From Oscillospiraceae bacterium (lineage in GTDB: Bacteria > Bacillota > Clostridia > Oscillospirales > Oscillospiraceae), in NCBI GenBank assembly GCA_031261245.1, contig JAISKU010000073.1, forward strand, positions 1 through 5,280: a stretch of DNA of 5,280 nt, read 5' to 3'. This document shows positions 1 to 4,554 of the stretch, piece by piece. The notes under the pieces were generated by a model. It made no database searches. It had not been told where the DNA came from and worked only from the letters and a program-made list of their open reading frames with translations. Within the stretch, counting starts at the first letter, position 1. Each line of letters opens with the position of its first letter. Position numbers and translations under genes: made by a program.

Positions 1-16
1 AGCCCGCCTGCGGCAA

Positions 17-52
17 CTCGGCTCCGCCGAGATTGACAAGCCTGTCGGCTTG
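17..52. repeat. Tandem small GC-rich hairpins at the window edge
   Basis: Two perfect 6-bp stems lie five bases apart: CTCGGC-TCC-GCCGAG (17-31) and CAAGCC-TGTC-GGCTTG (37-52). A third, GCC-TGC-GGC (6-14), is weaker and may be cut by the window edge. In the transcript from the promoter at 63-91 they would sit at its very 5' end. No T-run follows, so they do not look like intrinsic terminators. They may belong to a dispersed intergenic repeat or be the start of a structured leader. Confidence 0.6.
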
Positions 53-62
53 CGCGAAAATT

Positions 63-91
63 ATTATACACAACAGCCGCGCGGTTGTCAA
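63..91 (-). promoter_or_regulatory. Perfect consensus sigma-A promoter after acpP
   Basis: On the minus strand TTGACA (91-86), a 17-bp spacer and TATAAT (68-63) match both hexamers exactly. Transcription should begin near 55 and leave the window at its low end, so the gene it serves is not visible. The -35 begins four bases past the acpP stop, with no terminator between. Confidence 0.85.
70..88. promoter_or_regulatory. Dyad in the promoter spacer, possible operator
   Basis: ACAAC (70-74) and GTTGT (84-88) are perfect inverted arms with 9 bases between, overlapping the -35 and filling the spacer. A second palindrome, CCGCGCGG (77-84), is nested off-centre. Placement is what a repressor site would show; the protein is unknown. 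Confidence 0.35.
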
Positions 92-94
92 GCC

Positions 95-325
95 TTAACC
101 GAGCAGCCCCTCGACATATGCCGTCAGCTCGCCGACCGTTTTGCACGTGTAAATGCTCTCGTCGGTGACGGATATCCCGTACTCGCCCTCAAGCTCACTG
201 ATCAGCTCCACGAGGTCGAGCGAATCCGCGCCGAGGTCAAGCGCGATGTCCGTGGCCGCGGTTATCTCCTCAATATCGCGCTCAAACTGCGTCGCGAGCG
301 CCTGGCGTATTTTCTCAAGAACCAT
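95..325 (-). CDS. acpP: Acyl carrier protein
   Basis: Carries acyl chains on a phosphopantetheine arm during fatty acid and phospholipid synthesis in the cytoplasm. The 76-residue acidic product has the normal length and the attachment motif LGADSLDLVEL (31-41) with Ser35 as the modified serine; helix I (2-16) and the late TVGELTAYVEGLL helix fit the four-helix fold. AAGGAGGG lies 7 bases before the ATG at 325. The segment TDESIYTCKTVGEL (54-67) is less typical, with Tyr and Cys where most bacterial proteins have acidic or small residues, so a dedicated second carrier protein rather than the main housekeeping one is possible. It follows jag by 24 bases with no terminator between, so it is probably the last gene of the rpmH unit seen here; mnmE would be more usual in this place. 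A consensus promoter starts right after its stop. Confidence 0.93.
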   Translation of the reverse strand: MVLEKIRQALATQFERDIEEITAATDIALDLGADSLDLVELISELEGEYGISVTDESIYTCKTVGELTAYVEGLLG

Positions 326-349
326 TGCCTTTCCCTCCTTTTTATAGAC

Positions 350-1144
350 TTATTTCCACTCGCGGTACTGCGTGTTCTCCGCAGTCTCCGCGCTCTCCTC
401 AATCTCCGCCTCGTACACCGGCTCCTCGCTCACCACGGGCTCCGGGCGCGGTGCCGACGGCTCACGCCGCTCAGGACGCCGCTCGCGCGGGCGGAACGAC
501 TGCTGCTCCTCGCCGCTCTTGCCGTAGGCCACGACGACGCGGCGGTTCGGCTCACTCCCGACGGAGTGCGTCGATACGCCCTCATTCTCCTGAAGCGCCG
601 TGTGAATCACGTGGCGCTCATACGCGTTCATGGGGTCAAGCGTTATGCTGCGGCGATATTTCAAAACCTTCGCCGCGGTTTTCGCCGCGAGCGCCTCAAG
701 CGTGTCGCCGCGCCGCTGGCGGTAATTCTCCGCGTCGATATTTATGCGCAGCCGCCCGCCGCCGCCGCGATTCACGGCGTAATTCGTCAGATGCTGTATC
801 GCGTCGAGCGTCTCGCCGCGCCGTCCGATCAGCGCGCCCGGCTCACTGCCGCTCAAAACCACGCTCACCGTCCCGTCAACCTCGTCGGACGCCTCGATGT
901 CCGCCTGCGCGCCGAAGCGCTCAATCAGCCCCGCGAGAAACTCCCGCACCCTGTCCGTCTTTACGTCGGCGACCTCATAGCTCACGCTTATCGTCGCGGG
1001 CGTCGCCCCGAGGCCGAGAAAACCCGACTTCGCGCGCTCAACTATCTCGACGGAGACGTCGTCGCGCGTCAGCCCGAGCTCCTCGAGCGCGAGACGCAGC
1101 GCCTCCTCCTCTGTCTTTGCCGATTTTTGAAGTGTTTTTATCAT
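350..1144 (-). CDS. jag: Jag/KhpB RNA-binding protein (Jag_N, KH, R3H)
   Basis: Cytoplasmic RNA-binding protein encoded next to yidC in Firmicutes; relatives (KhpB/EloR in streptococci) bind RNA with KhpA and affect cell elongation, and SpoIIIJ-associated Jag gave the name. The 264-residue product shows Jag_N (about 1-52, with VEIVERAKSGFLGLG), a KH domain (about 85-160) with an intact GRRG loop (107-110), and an R3H domain (about 162-206) with Arg177 and His181 of the RxxxH motif and the closing GSEPNRRVVV. A disordered tail follows: basic RPRERRPERREP, then acidic 239-258. I start at ATG 1144, behind GGGAGGGA; a longer reading from 1186 would add 14 residues, overlap yidC and lacks a site. 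It lies 22 bases after yidC and 24 before acpP. Confidence 0.94.
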   Translation of the reverse strand: MIKTLQKSAKTEEEALRLALEELGLTRDDVSVEIVERAKSGFLGLGATPATISVSYEVADVKTDRVREFLAGLIERFGAQADIEASDEVDGTVSVVLSGSEPGALIGRRGETLDAIQHLTNYAVNRGGGGRLRINIDAENYRQRRGDTLEALAAKTAAKVLKYRRSITLDPMNAYERHVIHTALQENEGVSTHSVGSEPNRRVVVAYGKSGEEQQSFRPRERRPERREPSAPRPEPVVSEEPVYEAEIEESAETAENTQYREWK

Positions 1145-1150
1145 AAAGCA

Positions 1151-1158
1151 TCCCTCCC
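1151..1158 (-). promoter_or_regulatory. Ribosome binding site that fixes the jag start
   Basis: GGGAGGGA lies 6 bases before the ATG at 1144 and between the yidC stop and jag. It supports the shorter jag start over the in-frame ATG at 1186, which would lie inside the yidC end. Confidence 0.85.
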
Positions 1159-1166
1159 GTCGCGGA

Positions 1167-2438
1167 TTATTCCTCGCCGTCCGCATCCTCGACGTCCGTT
1201 ACTTCCGTTTCCTCAACGAATTCCTCGATCAATTCCTCTTCCTCGGGCTCCTCCGCGCTCTCCGTCGCCTCCTCCCCGAACCTCTCGGGGTCATAGGCGC
1301 GCCCGCGCGCGTATCTGCGGTTGTCCACGCGTGACGGCTCGTCGCTCTGCTCCTTTTTCTCCGTCGCGTGCGCTTTTTCCCACTCCGCGGCCTTTGCCTC
1401 GCGCTCCTTCTTGTCGGCGAGCTCCTGCTTCTTCTTAGAGGTGTTCGGATTCGCCTCCGTCTTGTTCTCGGCCTTCAACCGCTCTGTCTCGAGCCTCTTG
1501 CGCTCAAGCTCCGCCTCCTTCGCGGCCCTGTCCCGACCCCGCACCTCATCCTCGGCGTCCATAATCCTCGTGTACCGCTTCGTCAGCCATATATCCTGCG
1601 CCGTGCCGAGAAGCGCCTGCGCGATCCAGTACACGCCGAGCGCCGCCGGCATGACGAACGCGAAATACAGCGACATAATCGGCATCAGATACATCATCGA
1701 CTTCATGGAGCCGGCTCCCGGCTGCCCGTCGGCCGTCGGCGTCGGCGGCTGCATCTTCCGCATGATTATCGACTGCGCGAGCGTCAGCCCCGCCGACAGC
1801 ACCGGAATCAAAAACAGCAGAATCTGCGATCCCCACACCTTTACGTCCGACCAGTCGAACTCCCACACCTTCCAGCTCGGCGTCGCGCCGAGGTTCATGC
1901 CGAGGAAGCTGTAGTCTATATCGCGCAGCTTGTCGAACATTCCCTCCAGCGACTGCCAGTGTTTGTGGATAAATTGTGTCAGCGAGATTTGCTCATACGC
2001 CCCTACCTTTTCGGGGTGCGGATAGCCCAGCTCCGCGAGCTTTGTGTATATCGGCCCGCCCACGTTTATGGCGTCCGCCGCAATCCCCATCATTATCGTG
2101 AGGGGATAGCGTATCGCCTGATAGAGCGCAAGCAGTATCGGAAGCGGCAAAAAGCCCCACAGACAGCCCGAGGCGGGATTCACGCCCTCCTCCTTGTACA
2201 GCTTCGCGACTTCCTCGTTTAATTTCTGTTTATTCGCGCCGTGCTTCTTCTGAAGCTCCTGAATTTTCGGCTGTATCCGCGTGGACTGCATCGTGCCGCG
2301 CTTGCTCTTCATCTGGAACGGCAGGAGTATCAACTTCACGGCAAGCGCGAAGAGAATCACCGCCACGCCGTAGTTCTTGCACAGCTCGTACAGCCACATC
2401 ATCAGTATTCCGAATGGCTTTGCTATTGCGTTAAACAT
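1167..2438 (-). CDS. yidC: YidC/Oxa1 membrane protein insertase with long charged tail
   Basis: Inserts membrane proteins alone or with Sec. The 423-residue product has the Gram-positive five-segment layout: segment 1 about 23-41 with a lysine (Lys35) where the conserved positive residue of the hydrophilic groove is expected; a charged cytoplasmic hairpin (42-85, QPKIQELQKKHG); segment 2 about 91-112 preceded by the family motif GVNPASGCLW; an enlarged outer loop 113-202; segment 3 about 203-224; segments 4 and 5 about 247-285 (YLMPIMSLYFAFVMPAALGVYW). No lipobox is seen, so it is not a SpoIIIJ-like lipoprotein; it begins with an amphipathic stretch. The tail from about 290 is long: basic Lys/Glu-rich predicted coiled coil to about 365, a basic RRYARGR patch, then an end dominated by Glu/Asp (388-423). 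ATG at 2438 has TTGGAGA upstream. It lies 12 bases after yidD and 22 before jag. Confidence 0.95.
   Translation of the reverse strand: MFNAIAKPFGILMMWLYELCKNYGVAVILFALAVKLILLPFQMKSKRGTMQSTRIQPKIQELQKKHGANKQKLNEEVAKLYKEEGVNPASGCLWGFLPLPILLALYQAIRYPLTIMMGIAADAINVGGPIYTKLAELGYPHPEKVGAYEQISLTQFIHKHWQSLEGMFDKLRDIDYSFLGMNLGATPSWKVWEFDWSDVKVWGSQILLFLIPVLSAGLTLAQSIIMRKMQPPTPTADGQPGAGSMKSMMYLMPIMSLYFAFVMPAALGVYWIAQALLGTAQDIWLTKRYTRIMDAEDEVRGRDRAAKEAELERKRLETERLKAENKTEANPNTSKKKQELADKKEREAKAAEWEKAHATEKKEQSDEPSRVDNRRYARGRAYDPERFGEEATESAEEPEEEELIEEFVEETEVTDVEDADGEE
1964..1972 (-). other. Consensus DnaA-box 9-mer inside yidC
   Basis: TTATCCACA on the minus strand, a perfect match to the classic DnaA box, falling in codons for Phe-Ile-His-Lys of the YidC outer loop. 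It is alone in the coding sequence and may be chance; no cluster is seen around it. Confidence 0.4.
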
Positions 2439-2450
2439 ATATTCTCCAAT

Positions 2451-2660
2451 CTATGGTACGGGGTCATACCCGCCCTTGTGGAACGGGTGACACCTCAGAA
2501 ACCGCCTTACCGTCAGGTATGCGCCCTTCGCCGCGCCGTACTTCTCAATCGCCTCAAGCGCGTACGCGGAGCACGTCGGCGTAAACCTGCACGTCGGAGG
2601 CTTTGCGGGTGAAACGCGCCTGCGATAAAACGCTATCGCACGAAGCAGTGTTTTTTTCAT
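2451..2660 (-). CDS. yidD: Membrane protein insertion efficiency factor YidD
   Basis: Small membrane-associated protein that helps YidC insert proteins into the inner membrane. The 69-residue product begins MKKTLLRAIAFYRRRVSP and shows the family signature in order: SPAKPPTCRFTPTCSAYALEAIEKYG (18-42) with the three conserved cysteines (24, 30, 57), then RRFLRCHPFHKGGYDPVP at the C-terminus. The N-terminal stretch can form an amphipathic helix. I chose the ATG at 2660 because the family starts there and GGGGGA lies 7 bases upstream; an open frame continues upstream through the repeat and into rnpA but has no family similarity and no reason to be translated. It ends in TAG 12 bases before yidC. 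The gap of 103 bases from rnpA is unusually wide, since these two genes often touch or overlap. Confidence 0.95.
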   Translation of the reverse strand: MKKTLLRAIAFYRRRVSPAKPPTCRFTPTCSAYALEAIEKYGAAKGAYLTVRRFLRCHPFHKGGYDPVP

Positions 2661-2667
2661 TTGCGTG

Positions 2668-2699
2668 TCCCCCGTAGGGGTCGGCGTCCTCGACGACCC
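2668..2699 (-). promoter_or_regulatory. yidD leader with overlapping hairpins at its ribosome binding site
   Basis: The yidD Shine-Dalgarno GGGGGA (2673-2668, 7 bases before the ATG at 2660) is part of a small hairpin CCCC-TAC-GGGG (2680-2677 with 2673-2670). The same CCCC region can instead pair upstream: CGACCC (2683-2678) with GGGTCG (2699-2694), loop of 10 bases. The two cannot form together, so one hides and the other frees the ribosome binding site. The site also fixes the yidD start. A regulatory role is inference. Confidence 0.4.
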
Positions 2700-2769
2700 G
2701 TGTTTTTTCTCGACGACCCGTTTTCTTACAGACGACCCGTGTTCTTTCTCGACGACCCAGTTCTTACAA
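2692..2769 (-). repeat. Two tandem 39-bp repeats with four GACGACCC boxes
   Basis: Copies at 2692-2730 and 2731-2769 are near-identical, differing by one T/C change and a shifted base near the end. Each copy contains GACGACCC twice, so four boxes begin at 2692, 2712, 2731 and 2751 (spacing 20, 19, 20), separated alternately by TTTCTC-type and CTTACA-type linkers. On the transcribed minus strand the box reads GGGTCGTC. The outer end of the second copy covers the stop codon and last codons of rnpA, so the unit seems to have arisen by duplication of the rnpA 3' end. Origin and function are unknown to me. Confidence 0.9.
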
Positions 2770-3099
2770 CAGCAGCCCGAGCTTCCCGCAAATCCCGCGA
2801 AACTCCGCCCTAAGCGCCTCAAACGGCGTGTCGAGCGCCGCGGAGCGCGCCACGACCACGATGTCGTATCCCCGACGGAGCTCGTCCTCACTTAGCCTGT
2901 ACGTCTCGCGCAGCCGCCTGCGTATCCTGTTTCGCGTGACCGCTCCGCCGAGCTTTGTGCTCACCGTGAAGCCCACGCGGTTGCGCTCCGACCCGGAGCG
3001 GCGGCAATACAGAACCATCGACCCTGACGCCGCGCTCTTGCCCTTGCTGTAGAGCCTGCGGAACTCGTGGTTGCGCTTCAGCGATACGGAAAATCTCAT
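2764..3099 (-). CDS. rnpA: Ribonuclease P protein component
   Basis: Protein subunit of RNase P, which binds the catalytic RNA and the 5' leader of precursor tRNA. The product has 111 residues, the usual size, with the N-terminal MRFSVSLKRNHEFRRLYSKGKS that contacts the leader, the VGFTVSTKLGGAVTRNRIRRRLRE segment carrying the conserved RNR motif that binds RNA (about residues 42-65), and the C-terminal DIVVVAR strand. The ATG at 3099 is fixed by an in-frame TAA only 15 bases upstream. The ribosome binding site is weak (GGCGAG directly before the ATG), in contrast with the strong sites of rpmH, jag and acpP, which suits low output of RnpA relative to L34. The stop codon is embedded in one end of a 39-bp tandem repeat that separates it from yidD. 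Confidence 0.96.
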   Translation of the reverse strand: MRFSVSLKRNHEFRRLYSKGKSAASGSMVLYCRRSGSERNRVGFTVSTKLGGAVTRNRIRRRLRETYRLSEDELRRGYDIVVVARSAALDTPFEALRAEFRGICGKLGLLL

Positions 3100-3121
3100 C
3101 TCGCCGTTTCTTTAAGCACAA

Positions 3122-3146
3122 GCGGGGCGGTATAACTCCCGCCCGC
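3122..3146 (-). promoter_or_regulatory. Strong hairpin between rpmH and rnpA
   Basis: Arms GCGGGGCGG (3122-3130) and CCGCCCGC (3139-3146) pair as a GC-only stem of about 8 bp with one bulged base and an 8-base loop. No run of T follows on the minus strand, so it is not a classic intrinsic terminator. Its place between a highly expressed ribosomal gene and a low-demand RNase P protein fits an attenuator, an RNA processing site or a stabiliser of the rpmH message; which of these is not visible from sequence. Confidence 0.55.
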
Positions 3147-3173
3147 AAGACCGTATTACCCCTGATTTCTCCG

Positions 3174-3308
3174 TCACGCGGAGAGCTTCTCTCTTCCCTT
3201 GGCGCGGCGGCGCGCAAGCACTTTTCGCCCGTTGCTCGTGGCCATTCTCTTGCGGAAGCCGTGCTCCTTTGAGCGCTGGCGCTTTTTCGGTTGGTATGTT
3301 CTGAGCAT
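3174..3308 (-). CDS. rpmH: 50S ribosomal protein L34
   Basis: Small, very basic protein of the large ribosomal subunit. The 44-residue product has the normal family length and begins MLRTYQPKKRQRSKEHGF, followed by RKRMATSNGRKVLARRRAKGR, which matches the nearly invariant L34 pattern (TYQPKxRxRxxxHGFRxRMxTxxGRxVLxxRRxKGRxxLxA) end to end. The ATG at 3308 is preceded by GGAGGA with a 9-base spacer. It is the first gene of the classic rpmH-rnpA-yidD-yidC-jag block and is read from the promoter directly upstream. In many bacteria dnaA lies upstream of rpmH; here that place is taken by dapL. The gene ends in TGA and is separated from rnpA by 74 bases that hold a hairpin. Confidence 0.97.
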   Translation of the reverse strand: MLRTYQPKKRQRSKEHGFRKRMATSNGRKVLARRRAKGREKLSA

Positions 3309-3340
3309 GATAAATAATCCTCCTTATTACGCGGATATTT

Positions 3341-3370
3341 ATTTTACAATATTTTATATGTATGTGTCAA
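3341..3370 (-). promoter_or_regulatory. Sigma-A promoter of the rpmH operon
   Basis: On the minus strand a perfect -35 TTGACA (3370-3365) is followed after 18 bp by TAAAAT (3346-3341), one mismatch from the -10 consensus. Transcription should begin near 3334, giving a leader of about 25 bases before the rpmH ATG. An A6 run at 3382-3377, made by the last lysine codons of dapL, lies just upstream and could act as a weak UP element. The block 3309-3385 is markedly AT-rich in an otherwise GC-rich window. The -35 begins only four bases past the dapL stop. Confidence 0.85.
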
Positions 3371-3373
3371 CAC

Positions 3374-4549
3374 TTATTTTTTAAGTCTCTCTACGGCCTC
3401 GACCGTATTCTCGCGCGTCCCGAACGCCGTCAGGCGCATAAAGCCCTCTCCGTTTTTTCCGAATCCCGCCCCGGGCGTGCCCACGAGCTTCAGCTCGCCG
3501 AGCAGATAGTCGAAGTATTCCCAGCTCCCCCGCCCGTCCGGACACTTGAGCCAGATGTACGGCGCGTTCTCCCCGCCGCAGTACCATATCCCGAGGGATT
3601 TCAGCGCCTCGCCGAGGATTTTCGCGTTCTCCAGATAGTACGCGACGCTCTCGCGGCACTGCGCCAGCCCCTCCGGCGAGAACACAGCCGCCGCGCCGCG
3701 CTGCGTGATGTAGCTCACGCCGTTGAACTTCGTCGTCTGCCGCCGCTTCCACAGCGCGAGCAGGCTCCTCCCGCCGCGCTCCAGCTCCGCCGGCACAATC
3801 GTGTAGCCCGCGCGCACTCCCGTGAACCCCGCGAGCTTTGAGAGCGAGCAGACCTCAATCGCGCACGTGCGCGCCCCGTCAATCTCAAAAATGCTTCTCG
3901 GCAGGCCCGGATCCGTGATAAACGCCTCATACGCCGCGTCGAAGAGTATCACCGCGCCGACCGCGTTCGCGTAATCCACCCACGCTTTGAGCTTTTCGCG
4001 CGTGTACACCGCCCCCGTCGGGTTGTTCGGAGAGCAGATGTAGATGATGTCCGCCTTTACCACGCCGTCCGGCGCCGGCAAAAAGCCGTTCGCCTCGTTC
4101 GCGTCTATGTACACGATCCTGTTCCCGTCGATCACGTTCGTGTCCGCGTACGCGGGGAACACGGGGTCGGGAATGAGCGCCGTCGAACCCGCCTCGAAAA
4201 TCCCGAGCAGATTGCCGAGGTCGCTCTTCGCGCCGTCGGAGACGACTATCTCGTCCGCGCCGACCTGCACGCCCCTCGCGGCGTAATAATTCACAATCGC
4301 GTCGCGCAAAAAGTCGTATCCCACGCCGCCGTCGTCATAGCCGCGGAACGTCGCGCCGTCGCCCAGCTCCGCGACGGCCTTTTGCATCGCCGCGATAACC
4401 GCGGGCGCGAGCGGGCGCGTCACGTCGCCGATCCCGAGGCGAATTAAATTCGCCCCGGGATTTGCCTCCTTGTACGCGTTGACCCGCTGCGCGATCGTCT
4501 TGAAGAGATAGCTGTCCTGCAAATTTGAATAATTTCCGTTGATATTCAA
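3374..4549 (-). CDS. dapL: LL-diaminopimelate aminotransferase (TTG start)
   Basis: PLP-dependent class I/II aminotransferase that converts tetrahydrodipicolinate directly to LL-diaminopimelate using glutamate, a one-step bypass in lysine and peptidoglycan precursor synthesis. At 391 residues the length is close to the usual ~400-410. The N-terminus (YLFKTIAQRV, then LIRLGIGDVTRPL at 35-47) is diagnostic for DapL over other aspartate-type aminotransferases. Visible active-site residues are the SPNNPTG loop (173-179), Asp204 and Tyr207 for the cofactor, the Schiff-base Lys238 in SLSKLAGFTGVR (235-246), and Arg372 in the expected carboxylate-binding position. The start is TTG at 4549: a GGAGGA sits 8 bases upstream, and the next in-frame Met is residue 55, inside the conserved core. 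It is coupled to nadE. The last codons (Lys-Lys-stop) give the A-run just upstream of the rpmH promoter. No terminator is visible after it. Confidence 0.95.
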   Translation of the reverse strand: MNINGNYSNLQDSYLFKTIAQRVNAYKEANPGANLIRLGIGDVTRPLAPAVIAAMQKAVAELGDGATFRGYDDGGVGYDFLRDAIVNYYAARGVQVGADEIVVSDGAKSDLGNLLGIFEAGSTALIPDPVFPAYADTNVIDGNRIVYIDANEANGFLPAPDGVVKADIIYICSPNNPTGAVYTREKLKAWVDYANAVGAVILFDAAYEAFITDPGLPRSIFEIDGARTCAIEVCSLSKLAGFTGVRAGYTIVPAELERGGRSLLALWKRRQTTKFNGVSYITQRGAAAVFSPEGLAQCRESVAYYLENAKILGEALKSLGIWYCGGENAPYIWLKCPDGRGSWEYFDYLLGELKLVGTPGAGFGKNGEGFMRLTAFGTRENTVEAVERLKK

Positions 4550-4554
4550 GGCGT

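Noticed and set aside
33..62. Plus-strand promoter with TTGACA at 33-38
   Set aside because: The best -10 at suitable distance is AAAATT, too poor, and it would run antisense into acpP; the TTGACA is part of a hairpin element.
17..94. Intrinsic terminator after acpP
   Set aside because: Stems are present but no T-run follows on the minus strand, and a consensus promoter lies between acpP and the stems.
1145..1186. Longer jag start adding 14 residues
   Set aside because: Overlaps the yidC end, lacks a ribosome binding site and is not part of the Jag_N domain; the ATG at 1144 has a strong site.
50..1438. Long open frame of 462 codons on the plus strand opposite acpP, jag and the end of yidC
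   Set aside because: Arg/Leu/Pro-rich composition typical of the antisense of GC-rich genes, no recognisable domain, and it spans three well-supported genes on the other strand.
1368..2222. Plus-strand open frame of 284 codons opposite yidC
   Set aside because: Same antisense composition and no ribosome binding site or domain; yidC is certain.
2661..2891. N-terminal extension of YidD through the repeat, giving a 146-residue protein
   Set aside because: The extension starts inside rnpA, is made largely of the 13-residue translation of the 39-bp repeat, and the family start with its own ribosome binding site is at 2660.
2888..3217. Minus-strand open frame overlapping rpmH and rnpA
   Set aside because: Out of frame with both, no family resemblance; it is a shadow of two certain genes.
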